Source: JANNNX01 sp031398745
GTDB lineage: Bacteria; Actinomycetota; Acidimicrobiia; Acidimicrobiales; CADCSY01
DNA length: 64,000 bases
Reading direction: 5' to 3'
Assembly (NCBI GenBank): GCA_031398745.1
Contig: JANNNX010000065.1
Coordinates: 1 to 64,000, forward strand
How positions within the stretch are numbered: the stretch's first letter is position 1; each line of letters begins with the position of its first letter. The notes under the pieces are model-generated. The model was given only the letters and a program-made list of their open reading frames with translations. It was not told the DNA's origin and did not search any database. The translations under genes and the position numbers were made by a program. Shown one piece after another: positions 31,428-39,808 of the stretch.

Positions 31428-33344
31428 TCAGTGCACGGGGTCGCCGGCGGCTTGCTCCCAGGTGGCGTACATCGAGGCGTAGCGGCCACCCAGGGCGACC
31501 AGCTCGTCGTGGCTGCCGAGCTCGACGATCTCTCCCTGGTGGACGACCGCGATCCGGTCGGCCCGCATGGCGGTGGCCAGGCGGTGGGCGATGATGATCG
31601 AGGTCCGACCGTCGAGCACCACGTCGAGGGCCCGCTCGATGACCGACTCGGAGCGCAGGTCGAGGCTGGACGTCGCCTCATCGAGGACGAGCACCCGCGG
31701 TCGGGACAGGAACGCCCGAGCCAGGGCCAGCAGCTGGCGCTCACCCGACGACAGCGAGGAACCCCGCTCGTGGACCGGCGTGTCGATGCCCTGGGGTAGA
31801 CGGGCCACCAGCTCGTCGATCCCGACGGCCCGGCAGGCTTCGTGGACCTCGTCGTCGGTGGCGTCGGGGCGGGCGAAGGCGATGTTGTCGCGGACCGACC
31901 CGGCGAACAGGAACGGCTCCTGGGGCACGACGCCGACCTGGCGGCGCAGCGAGTCGAAGGTGATCGATCGCAGGTCGTGGCCGTCGATGAGCACCCGGCC
32001 CTCGGTCGGGTCGTAGAACCGGGTGACGAGCTTGGCCAGGGTCGACTTGCCCGAGCCGGTCGCCCCCACCAGGGCGAAGGTCTCGCCCGGGCGGATCTCG
32101 AGGCTGACGTCGTGGAGCACCGGCTGGCCGGGGATGTACTCGAAGGTGACGTGCTCGACGGTGATGGCGCCCTCGATGGCCGGCAACGCCACGGCGTCGG
32201 GAGCCTCGGCCACGTCGGGCTCGAGCAGCAACAGCTCGCGGATCTTGGTGACCGCGGCCTGACCCTGCTGGTAGGTGTTGTAGAGCTGGGTGAGCTGCTG
32301 GATCGGGGCGAAGAAGCTCTGCAGGTACAGGACGAAGGCGATCAGGACGCCAGGGGTGATGTCGCCCCGCAGCGCCATGCGCCCGCCCACCAGCAGCAGC
32401 ACGGCCTGGCCCAACACCGAGATGGCATCGGCCCCCGGGGCGAAGGCGGCGTTGACCTTGGCCGTGTAGAGGTTGGCGCCCCGGTAGCGGTCGGCGATCT
32501 CGGCGTGCTTGTTCGAGTTGTGGTCCTGGCGGTTCGAAGCCAGCACCAGGCGCATGCCGGCCAGGCTCTCCTGGAGGTCGGAGAGGACCTCGGCGACCCG
32601 GTCGCGCACTCGCAGGTAGCCCTTGTCCGAGGCGCTGCGGAACCACAGCGTGGCCGCGGTCATGGCCGGCACGATCACGAACAGCGTGATCGAGGCCAGC
32701 TGGGCGTCGTAGCTGTAGAGGGTGTAGGTGACGAAGGCCATCGTTCCGGCCTGCACCGCCATGTTCACCAGGCCGTCCTGGAACAGGGCGGTGAGCGAGT
32801 CGAGGTCGCTCGTCATGCGGGTCATGATCACCCCGCCCTTCTCCTTGGTGAAGAAGTCGAGGGACAGCCGCTGGAGGTGGGTGAAGATCTTGACCCGGAG
32901 GTCGTACATGAGGTTCTCGCCCATGCGCCCCGTCCACCGGGTCCGCAGGGTGGTGGTCACCGTGTTGACGACGATGGACGCCAGGTAGAGCCCGGCCATC
33001 AACACGATGAAGCCGTAGTCGCTCTTGCCGATGCCCTCGTCGATGGCCCGCTGGTAGAGCTTGGGGCCGATCTGGGCGGCGTAGGTCTCGACCACCACCA
33101 GCGCCAGCGCGCCGAGCAGGGCGACCTTGTAGGGCCGCAGGAAGCGCCGAAGGGTGAAGGGCCGCCGGTCCCAGTCGACCTGCGAGAACGCGATCTCGTC
33201 CTCGCCGATCACCGTCTCGGGCTCGTCCTTGGTCAGTTGCTGGACCTTGGGGAGGAGGTCGGGTGGGATGCCCGCGAACCGACCGCCGGGACCTGCCCCC
33301 ATCGGGCCACCGCCGCGCATGGGGCCACCGCCGCCGAACATCAT
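31428..33344 (-). CDS. ABC exporter half-transporter, catalytic-site subunit
   Basis: A 638-residue half-transporter. A Gly/Pro/Met-rich N-terminal tail (residues 1-25) precedes six membrane helices and the ATPase domain: Walker A GATGSGKST, Walker B VLVLDEATSSLD with the catalytic Glu, and a non-standard signature LSSGERQ. With its neighbour it forms a heterodimer in which this Walker site is competent. The first of two ATG codons (33344) has GGAGG about 10 nt upstream and lies 2 bp past the partner's stop. The substrate is probably a drug or lipid. Confidence 0.93.
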   Translation of the reverse strand: MMFGGGGPMRGGGPMGAGPGGRFAGIPPDLLPKVQQLTKDEPETVIGEDEIAFSQVDWDRRPFTLRRFLRPYKVALLGALALVVVETYAAQIGPKLYQRAIDEGIGKSDYGFIVLMAGLYLASIVVNTVTTTLRTRWTGRMGENLMYDLRVKIFTHLQRLSLDFFTKEKGGVIMTRMTSDLDSLTALFQDGLVNMAVQAGTMAFVTYTLYSYDAQLASITLFVIVPAMTAATLWFRSASDKGYLRVRDRVAEVLSDLQESLAGMRLVLASNRQDHNSNKHAEIADRYRGANLYTAKVNAAFAPGADAISVLGQAVLLLVGGRMALRGDITPGVLIAFVLYLQSFFAPIQQLTQLYNTYQQGQAAVTKIRELLLLEPDVAEAPDAVALPAIEGAITVEHVTFEYIPGQPVLHDVSLEIRPGETFALVGATGSGKSTLAKLVTRFYDPTEGRVLIDGHDLRSITFDSLRRQVGVVPQEPFLFAGSVRDNIAFARPDATDDEVHEACRAVGIDELVARLPQGIDTPVHERGSSLSSGERQLLALARAFLSRPRVLVLDEATSSLDLRSESVIERALDVVLDGRTSIIIAHRLATAMRADRIAVVHQGEIVELGSHDELVALGGRYASMYATWEQAAGDPVH

Positions 33345-33346
33345 GG

Positions 33347-35368
33347 TCAGAAACCTCCGTTGGAGTCGGGGCCCATGCCGAAGCCACCCGGTCCGCCCGG
33401 GGGCGGGCCACCGAAGCCTCCGCCCATCCCCGGGGGGCCACCGGGACGCATGCCCATCCCCGGGGGACCCGGGAGGGGGGGCGGGGTGTCGTCGGCATCG
33501 TCGTCGGACTCGGCCGCCGCCAGCACCGCCGCATAACGGGGCTCGGTGGCCATCAGGCGGTTGTGGGTGCCGTCGGCCACGATCCGGCCGCCTTCGAGCA
33601 GCAGGACCCGGTCCGCCAGGCTGATGGTCGAGAGCCGGTGGGCGATGATCAGCGTCGTTCGGCCGGTCATCAGGGTGCGCAGGGCGTCGTGGATCTCGGC
33701 CTCCCGATGCACGTCGATGGCGCTGGTGGCGTCGTCGAGCAGGAGGATCCGGGGGTTCTGCACCAGCGTCCGGGCGATGGCGATGCGCTGGCGCTGCCCG
33801 CCCGAGAGGGTGTAGCCCCGCTCGCCGACCACCGTGTCGTAGCCGGCCGGGAGGCGCTCGATGAACTCGTGGGCACCGGCCGCCTTGGCGGCCTCGACGA
33901 TGGTCTCGAACGAGGCGTCGGGGCGGGCGTAAGCGATGTTGTCGCCGAGGGAGTCGGAGAACAGGAACGGCTCGTCCTGGACGACCCCGACCGCGTCGCG
34001 GAGGCTGCGGATCTGGATGTTTCGGACGTCGACGCCGTCGATCAGCAGCGCGCCCCCCTCGATGTCGTAAAAGCGGGTCAGGAGCCGGGCCACGGTCGAC
34101 TTGCCGCTGCCGGTGCGACCCACCAGGGCCACCGTCTCGCCCGGGGCGAGGTGGAGGTCGAGATGGTGGAGCACCGCCTGCTCGCCCTCGACGCTGCGTC
34201 GGGACGGGTAGGCGAAGGTCACGTCGCGGAACTCGACGTCGCCCTGGGGGTTCTCGAGGACGACCGCGCCGGGCTGGTCGACGATGTCGGGGTCCTCGTC
34301 GAGGATCTCGAAGATTCGTCGGGCCGAGGCCGCCGATTGCTGCGACATCGACATCAACATGCCGACCATCCGGAACGGGGCCTGGAGCATGACCACGTAG
34401 ATGTTGAACTGCGCCAGCTGGCCCACGGTGATCTGCCCCTCGATGGCCAGCCAACCGCCGTAGAGGACGATGAGGGCCTGGCCGATCTTGGGCGTGTTCT
34501 CCATCAGGGAGAGCCACTTGGCTCGGATGTCGACGTTGAGGAAGCCGGCCCACCGCAGCCGCTGGGCGTCGGTCGCGAGCTTGGCGATCTGCTTGCGCTC
34601 ACCGGCGAAGGACTTGATCACCCGGACGCCGGTGACGTTCTCCTCGACGTCGGTGGCGACGGTGGCGACCCGGGCCTGAACGAGGTAGTTGACCGGGAAC
34701 ATTAGGTGACGCAGGTGCATGCCGACCCAGTACACGGCAGGGAGCCCGACCACCGCCGCCAGGGTCAGGCCCACGTGGATGTTGAGCATGATGACGATGG
34801 CGACCAGGAAGGTCAGGCCCTGGACCGAGATGTTGGGCACGAAGGCCAGGTACATCTGCACGGCCCGGATGTCGCTGTTGGCCCGAGACACCAGGTCGCC
34901 GGTCTGGGCCCGGTCGTAGAACGAGAACGACAGCCGGGTCAGGTGCCGGTAGAGGATGGTGCGCAGGTCGTACTCGATCGAGTAGGCGACGTGCATGAGC
35001 CCGTAGCGGGACACGTAGCCGAGGGCGAAGCGGGCCACCGCCATCCCGGCGATGATCAGGACGTAGGGCTCGAGCGTCGAGGTCGGCGCTCCCCCGGTGG
35101 GCGAGGGCAGGGCGTTGTCGATCGCCCCCGACAGCACGCTCGGCACCGCCACCTGCAGCAGCGAGGTGACGATCGAGGCCACGATCGAGACGACGAAGAC
35201 CCACTGGTGCTGGCGCACGATCGGCCACAGGCGCTTGATCCAGCCCTTGCTGGGATCGGGATCGATGACGGGCCCAGCGCCCCCGGGGGGCGGCGTCGGG
35301 GGACTCGTCGGCGCGCCGGGGCTGCGCTCGGCGGCACCGGTCTGGGGATCGTCGGCCAGGAGGGTCAT
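33347..35368 (-). CDS. ABC exporter half-transporter, degenerate-site subunit
   Basis: A 673-residue half-transporter with six membrane helices and an ATPase domain: Walker A GRTGSGKST, signature LSGGQRQ, and Walker B ILLLDDATSAID, where Asp replaces the catalytic Glu. This is the degenerate partner in heterodimeric exporters such as TM287/288 or BmrCD. The last 40 residues are a Pro/Gly/Met-rich tail. The ATG at 35368 overlaps the marR stop (ATGA), so synthesis is coupled to the regulator. Confidence 0.93.
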   Translation of the reverse strand: MTLLADDPQTGAAERSPGAPTSPPTPPPGGAGPVIDPDPSKGWIKRLWPIVRQHQWVFVVSIVASIVTSLLQVAVPSVLSGAIDNALPSPTGGAPTSTLEPYVLIIAGMAVARFALGYVSRYGLMHVAYSIEYDLRTILYRHLTRLSFSFYDRAQTGDLVSRANSDIRAVQMYLAFVPNISVQGLTFLVAIVIMLNIHVGLTLAAVVGLPAVYWVGMHLRHLMFPVNYLVQARVATVATDVEENVTGVRVIKSFAGERKQIAKLATDAQRLRWAGFLNVDIRAKWLSLMENTPKIGQALIVLYGGWLAIEGQITVGQLAQFNIYVVMLQAPFRMVGMLMSMSQQSAASARRIFEILDEDPDIVDQPGAVVLENPQGDVEFRDVTFAYPSRRSVEGEQAVLHHLDLHLAPGETVALVGRTGSGKSTVARLLTRFYDIEGGALLIDGVDVRNIQIRSLRDAVGVVQDEPFLFSDSLGDNIAYARPDASFETIVEAAKAAGAHEFIERLPAGYDTVVGERGYTLSGGQRQRIAIARTLVQNPRILLLDDATSAIDVHREAEIHDALRTLMTGRTTLIIAHRLSTISLADRVLLLEGGRIVADGTHNRLMATEPRYAAVLAAAESDDDADDTPPPLPGPPGMGMRPGGPPGMGGGFGGPPPGGPGGFGMGPDSNGGF

Positions 35369-35883
35369 CGAGGGGTCCGTTCCTTGCGGTGTGCGAAGCC
35401 GGCCTTGAGCGCGTCCTGCCAATCGGCGAGACCGCCCAGCGCCTGACGCCGGCGGGTGGGAGGGAGGAAAGACGCGAGCTCAACCAGGTGGGCGCCGGCG
35501 GCCTGGTCGCCCGCTTGCAGGGCGGCGAGGCCCGTCGGGGTCAGATCGTGGGCGATCCGACGGCGGTCGGCGGCGTCGTGGCGGCGTTCGACCAGCCCTC
35601 GCTCGACCAGCCCGTCGACCACCGCGGTGATGCTCGGGGGCGACACCGCCAGCCGGCCGGCCAGCACCCCGCCGGCCGAACTGCCCTCGGCCAGGAGCGA
35701 CAGGAGCCGGTACTGGGGGAGTGTGAGGTCGACGTCGGCCAGGCTGCGCTCGAGCCCCCGGCTGAGGTGGGCCACCGTGCGGGCGCAGTGGGCGAGCTGG
35801 TCGTCGATCGGCTGGCCGGCATCGCCGGTGCGGGGAGCCGGGCCGGCGGCGGGAAGCTCGTTGACCACTCCTTCAGTGCTCAC
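35365..35883 (-). CDS. MarR-family regulator
   Basis: A 172-residue winged-helix regulator: LPQYRLLSLLAEGS, the recognition helix region VSPPSITAVVDGLVERGLVERRHDAADRRRI and the C-terminal dimerisation helices. The GTG at 35883 lies 6 nt after TACACT, so the transcript is probably leaderless. The near-palindrome at 35885-35899 covers that -10 box and is the likely autoregulatory site. It is the first gene of the exporter operon, typical of drug-responsive repressors. Confidence 0.9.
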   Translation of the reverse strand: MSTEGVVNELPAAGPAPRTGDAGQPIDDQLAHCARTVAHLSRGLERSLADVDLTLPQYRLLSLLAEGSSAGGVLAGRLAVSPPSITAVVDGLVERGLVERRHDAADRRRIAHDLTPTGLAALQAGDQAAGAHLVELASFLPPTRRRQALGGLADWQDALKAGFAHRKERTPR

Positions 35884-35884
35884 A

Positions 35885-35899
35885 TCGTTAGTGTATCGA
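35885..35899. promoter_or_regulatory. Promoter and putative MarR operator
   Basis: A 15-bp near-palindrome TCGnTAnnnTAnCGA. The minus-strand -10 box TACACT (35890-35895) lies inside it, 6 nt before the GTG start. A bound dimer would block the promoter. Confidence 0.5.
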
Positions 35900-36015
35900 A
35901 AGGTTCGAGGCCGTCAGCGACTGGCAGTGCCGAATCGCGCATGACATCGGTCACAGGGGAGCGACCGGGGGCGGGCGGATTCCGGCGCGGCTTCGACGTG
36001 ACGGTTCCATGACGG

Positions 36016-36021
36016 TACGGT
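36016..36021 (+). promoter_or_regulatory. -10 box of the M23 peptidase gene
   Basis: TACGGT, 9 nt before the ATG at 36031. Confidence 0.45.
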
Positions 36022-36030
36022 GACGTGCTC

Positions 36031-37050
36031 ATGCGTGTGCTCACCGCCGCGGTGGTCGCCGCCCTGCTCCTGGCCACGAGCGCGCCGGTGGGCGCGGCGC
36101 AGAGCGATGTCGACGCCGCCCAACGCAAGGCCAACCAGGCCGCCGCCGCCCTGTCGGCGGCCATGAGCGAGGCCGAGGAGCTCGCGGAGGAGGTGGCGCG
36201 GCTGGAGACCGAGGTGGCCGCGGCCGAGGCCTCCCTCGAGGGCCTGCGCCAGCGCGTCCGCACCCTGGCCGTCGAGGAGTACATGGCCGGGAGCTCGGCC
36301 GGCTCGGCCACGCCCCTGACCGGCAACATCGCCGATGCCACCAAGGCCGACACCCTCGCCGAACTGGCCATGTCGCAGTCGTCCGATGACGTGGAGCGCT
36401 ACCGCCAGGCGAGTGGCGAGCTGGCCGACCAGCGAGCGGTGCTCGCCGAGCGCAAGGCGGCTCAGGAGGCGGCAGTGGCGGGCCTGCGAACGGCGCAGAC
36501 CAAGGCGTTCGACGAGTTGGCCAAGGTCCAGAAGGCCGAGAGCGACCGCAAGGCCAAGGAGGCCGCCGATGCCGCCGCCGCCGAGCGAGCCCGCCAGCAG
36601 GCTGCCCAGCAGCAGCAGGCCAGCCGGCGCACGACCACCAACGCCCCGGCCCCGGCGGTCAACGTGGCCGTCGACTGGGTGTGCCCGGTGCAGGGCGGCC
36701 GCTCGTTCTCCAACGACTTCGGCGCCCCTCGCTCGGGTCACAGCCACCAGGGCAACGACGTGTTCGCCACCACCGGGACCCCGATCGTGGCGCCGGTGGC
36801 GGGCACGGTCCGCGACTACTCGAGCGGCTCGGGGGGCAACGGCTTCGCCCTCGACGGCGTCGACGGGAACACCTACGTCGGCTACCACATGAACACCCGG
36901 CTGGTGGTCACCGGGTCGGTGGCCAAGGGAACGCTGATCGGCTACGTCGGCTCGACCGGCAACGCCAGCGCCCCGCACCTCCACTTCGAGATCCACCCCG
37001 GCGGCGGCGGCGCGGTGAACCCCTACAGCACGCTCTCCCGCTACTGCTGA
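36031..37050 (+). CDS. Secreted coiled-coil M23 peptidoglycan peptidase
   Basis: A 339-residue exported protein. A signal peptide (residues 1-23, ending near APVGAAQ) is followed by a long coiled coil (about 25-190, rich in Ala, Glu and Lys), a Gln/Thr/Pro linker and an M23 (LytM) domain from about 215. The zinc ligands are visible in SGHSHQGNDV (His and Asp) and HLHFEIH. The layout is like EnvC/NlpD-type hydrolases or activators acting in cell division. The final cysteine is unusual. The gene ends 1 bp from the stop of the convergent fabI. Confidence 0.9.
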   Translation: MRVLTAAVVAALLLATSAPVGAAQSDVDAAQRKANQAAAALSAAMSEAEELAEEVARLETEVAAAEASLEGLRQRVRTLAVEEYMAGSSAGSATPLTGNIADATKADTLAELAMSQSSDDVERYRQASGELADQRAVLAERKAAQEAAVAGLRTAQTKAFDELAKVQKAESDRKAKEAADAAAAERARQQAAQQQQASRRTTTNAPAPAVNVAVDWVCPVQGGRSFSNDFGAPRSGHSHQGNDVFATTGTPIVAPVAGTVRDYSSGSGGNGFALDGVDGNTYVGYHMNTRLVVTGSVAKGTLIGYVGSTGNASAPHLHFEIHPGGGGAVNPYSTLSRYC

Positions 37051-37051
37051 G

Positions 37052-37822
37052 TCACGCCCCCACGGCGTGGAAGCCGCCGTCGGCGTGGATGATCTCGCCG
37101 GTGGTGGCCGGGAGTAGGTCCGAGAGCAGGGCGACGCAGGTCCGCCCCACGGGGTCGGCGTCGTTGACGTCCCAGCCCAGCGGTGCCTGCTCGACCCACC
37201 GCGACTCGAAGCGGTCGAAGCCGGGGATGGCCTTGGCCGCGATGGTCCGCAGCGGTCCGGCCGCCACCAGGTTGCAGCGGATGCCCTGGGGCGCCAGGTC
37301 TCGGGCCAGGTAGCGAGCCAGCGACTCGTAGGTCGCCTTGGCCACGCCCATCCAGTCGTAGGCCGGCCAGGCCACGGTGGCGTCGAAGGTGAGACCGACC
37401 ACCGACCCGCCCGGCCCCATGAGCGGCAGGGCCGCCTCGACCAGGGCCTTGAGCGAGTACGAGGAGATGTGCAGGGCGGTGGCTACGTCCTCCCAGGGCG
37501 ACTCGAACATGCCCTGGCCCAGCGCCGACGGGGGGGCGTAGGCGATCGAGTGGAGGAGGCCGTCGAGGTGGTCCCAGCCGAGGGCGCGCAGCGCCGGCGC
37601 CAGCGCCGCCAGATGCTCGAGGTCGGTGACGTCGAGCTCGACCACCGCCGGCTCGGGGTCGAGTTTGCGGGCCACCCGTCGGGTCAGCGAAAGCGCCCGG
37701 CCGGCGTTGCTGAGGACGATCTCGCCGCCGTGCTCCTGGGCGTTGCGGGCCACCGCGAACGCGATCGAGTCGTCGGTGGTGACCCCGGTGACAAGGATCT
37801 TCTTCCCGTCGAGCAGTCCCAT
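37052..37822 (-). CDS. fabI: Enoyl-ACP reductase (InhA/FabI type)
   Basis: A 256-residue SDR that reduces trans-2-enoyl-ACP with NADH in fatty acid elongation. The FabI-specific nucleotide loop GVTTDDSIAFAVA, the catalytic Y155 and K162 (WPAYDWMGVAKAT) and the C-terminal IIHADGGFHAVGA are present; spacing matches InhA. A purine-rich GAAGGGA lies about 6 nt before the ATG. It is divergent from the F420 oxidoreductase gene. The usual fabG partner is not adjacent. Confidence 0.95.
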   Translation of the reverse strand: MGLLDGKKILVTGVTTDDSIAFAVARNAQEHGGEIVLSNAGRALSLTRRVARKLDPEPAVVELDVTDLEHLAALAPALRALGWDHLDGLLHSIAYAPPSALGQGMFESPWEDVATALHISSYSLKALVEAALPLMGPGGSVVGLTFDATVAWPAYDWMGVAKATYESLARYLARDLAPQGIRCNLVAAGPLRTIAAKAIPGFDRFESRWVEQAPLGWDVNDADPVGRTCVALLSDLLPATTGEIIHADGGFHAVGA

Positions 37823-37874
37823 GGGTGTCCCTTCGAGCTGGCGGGCGGTGGGCAGACCGTAGCGGCGGTGTCGC

Positions 37875-37880
37875 TAGGGT
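37875..37880 (+). promoter_or_regulatory. -10 box of the F420 oxidoreductase gene (leaderless)
   Basis: TAGGGT, exactly 6 nt before the GTG at 37887. One of the clearest leaderless promoters here. Confidence 0.55.
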
Positions 37881-37886
37881 GACCCG

Positions 37887-38573
37887 GTGCGCATTGGAGT
37901 TCTCGGGGGTACCGGTCCGGCCGGTCGGGCGCTGGCATCGCGGCTGGCGTCGGTCGACTTCGACGTCGTCATCGGGTCCCGGACGGCCGAGCGGGCCGTG
38001 GCCGCGGTCAACAAGGTGCACGAGCGCTGGCCCGACCGCAGCCTGCCCCTGACCGGCGACACCAACGAGGGAGCCGCCGCCGCCGACCTGGTGATCGTGG
38101 CCACACCCTGGGAGGCCGCGGCCGAGACGGCCCTGTCGGTACGCCACCACCTCGACGGGAAGGTCGTGGCCTGCATGGCCAACGCCTTGGCCCGGGTGGG
38201 CTTCGAGTTCCAGTCGGTCGTCCCGCCCCGGGGCTCGGTGGCCGCCAACGTCCAAGGGGCGGTGCCCGAGGCGCTGGTGGCCGCGGCCTTCCACCACCTG
38301 CCGGCCGGGGCCGTGGGCCGCCTCGACGACGAGGTCGACTCCGACGTGCTGGTGTGCTCCGACCACCGCGAGGCCGTCGAGGCGGTGTGTCAGGTGGCTC
38401 GCCGGATCCCCGGGGTCCGCCCCGTCCACGTCGGCTCGCTGTCGAACGCGGCGCCGCTCGAGACCTTCGTGTCGGTGCTGCTCGAGGTCAACGCCCGCTA
38501 CGACGCCCGGGTGGCGATCCGTCTCACCGGCCTCGACGTCGAGGCCGATCACTTCGTGCCCACCCTCCGTTGA
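37887..38573 (+). CDS. fno: NADPH:F420 oxidoreductase-like protein
   Basis: A 228-residue protein with the F420-reductase opening MRIGVLGGTGPAGRALASRLA, VIGSRTAERA, the middle VIVATPWEAAAETA and NALARVGFEFQ, and the C-terminal GLDVEADHFVPTLR. It moves hydride between NADPH and F420. The GTG start is supported by TAGGGT 6 nt upstream. Presence of F420 metabolism fits the luciferase-like oxidoreductase gene 1.2 kb away, which may use F420. mshC follows after 22 bp. Confidence 0.92.
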   Translation: MRIGVLGGTGPAGRALASRLASVDFDVVIGSRTAERAVAAVNKVHERWPDRSLPLTGDTNEGAAAADLVIVATPWEAAAETALSVRHHLDGKVVACMANALARVGFEFQSVVPPRGSVAANVQGAVPEALVAAAFHHLPAGAVGRLDDEVDSDVLVCSDHREAVEAVCQVARRIPGVRPVHVGSLSNAAPLETFVSVLLEVNARYDARVAIRLTGLDVEADHFVPTLR

Positions 38574-38595
38574 TTTCCCCGGCCGAGGCCCCCCG

Positions 38596-39726
38596 ATGAC
38601 GATGCGCGTGTTCGACACCGCCCGCGACGACGTCGTCGCCTTCGAGCCGGGGCCGCGGGTGACGATGTACACCTGCGGCATCACCCCCTACGACTCGACC
38701 CACATCGGCCACGCCGCCACATTCCTGGCCTACGACGTGCTCCAGCGCCGGCTGCGTGACCTCGGCCACGAGACCCGCTGCGTCCGCAATATCACCGACG
38801 TCGATGACCCCTTGCTGGCCAAGGCCCGCGAGCTGGGCGTGCACTACCTCGACCTGGCCGCGGCCGAGACCTCTCGCTTCCGCAGCGACATGGACGCCCT
38901 CGGGATGCTGGCCTGCTTCTCCGAGCCCCGGGCCACCTCGGCGATCGCCGACATCCGGGGTTACATCGGCATGCTGCTCGACACCGGCCACGCCTACCAG
39001 GCCGGCGGCGGCGTGTACTTCGACATCGCCACCTTCGCCGACTTCGGCAAGGTCAGCCACCTGGACGAGGCGACCATGCTGGCCTATGCCGCCGAGCGGG
39101 GCGGCAACCTCGAGGACCCCCACAAGCGCCAGCCGCTCGACTTCGTGCTCTGGCAGCCGTCGGGCCCCGACGAGCCGGCCTGGGACTCGCTCTGGGGCTC
39201 GGGGCGGCCGGGGTGGCACATCGAGTGCTCGGCGCTGGCCATGCGCGACCTCGGTCCCACCATCGACCTGCACGGCGGGGGCAGCGACCTGATCTTCCCG
39301 CACCACGAGTGCGAGACGGCCCAGTCCGAATCGGCCACCGGCGAGCCGTTCGTGCGCCACTGGATGCACGTGGGCATGGTCCGGCTGGGGGGCGAGAAGA
39401 TGTCCAAGAGCCTCGGCAACCTGGTCTTCGTGTCCGATTTGCTGAAGGACTGGGACCCGATGGCGATCCGCCTCGCCATCCTCGAGCACCGCTACCGCGA
39501 CTCGTGGGAGTGGACCGACGACCTGCTCGACACGGCCGCGGCCCGACTTGACCGCTGGCGGGGCGCGGGGGAGGGGTCGGCCGGTCTGGCCGACGTCCGA
39601 GCCGCCCTCGACGACGACCTCGACACCCCGTCGGCCCTGGCCGCCATCGACGCCGCCGCCGGTCCGGGACGCTCCTCCGACGGCGGGGTCGGCCAGGCGG
39701 CCGCCCTCCTCGGCATCCTCCTCTGA
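38596..39726 (+). CDS. mshC: Mycothiol cysteine ligase MshC
   Basis: A 376-residue class I synthetase-like enzyme that joins cysteine to GlcN-Ins in mycothiol synthesis. It resembles CysS but has the MshC pattern CGITPYDSTHIGHAATFLAYD (C27, HIGH 36-39), the zinc ligands around C211 and HHEC (236-239), and KMSKS (268-272). It lacks the tRNA-binding domain of CysS; the short length fits MshC. The start is ATG 38596 or 38602. It probably shares a transcript with the F420 oxidoreductase gene. A hairpin follows the stop. Confidence 0.93.
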   Translation: MTMRVFDTARDDVVAFEPGPRVTMYTCGITPYDSTHIGHAATFLAYDVLQRRLRDLGHETRCVRNITDVDDPLLAKARELGVHYLDLAAAETSRFRSDMDALGMLACFSEPRATSAIADIRGYIGMLLDTGHAYQAGGGVYFDIATFADFGKVSHLDEATMLAYAAERGGNLEDPHKRQPLDFVLWQPSGPDEPAWDSLWGSGRPGWHIECSALAMRDLGPTIDLHGGGSDLIFPHHECETAQSESATGEPFVRHWMHVGMVRLGGEKMSKSLGNLVFVSDLLKDWDPMAIRLAILEHRYRDSWEWTDDLLDTAAARLDRWRGAGEGSAGLADVRAALDDDLDTPSALAAIDAAAGPGRSSDGGVGQAAALLGILL

Positions 39727-39751
39727 CCCCCGGCGCTCCCACCCCCCCCAA

Positions 39752-39801
39752 CGTTCTCGGCGCGCCTGGGCCGCAATGCCGTACGGAGCGCGCCGAGAAC
39801 G
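39752..39801. terminator. 14-bp stem hairpin between convergent mshC and the LLM gene
   Basis: A perfect 14-bp inverted repeat (CGTTCTCGGCGCGC and its complement) around a 22-nt loop. It sits midway between two converging stops, so it can serve as a bidirectional terminator, although it lacks a T-run. Its design resembles the 43-bp palindromic units at 62975-63242. Confidence 0.6.
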
Positions 39802-39808
39802 GCAGAGC

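Noticed and set aside
35942..35953. TGAC-atcg-GTCA palindrome upstream of the M23 peptidase
   Set aside because: Only 4-bp arms; expected by chance in this region, and not placed at a clear promoter.
38596..39726. Annotation of this gene as cysteinyl-tRNA synthetase
   Set aside because: The CGITPYDxTHIGHAAT motif and the lack of the C-terminal tRNA-binding region fit MshC instead.
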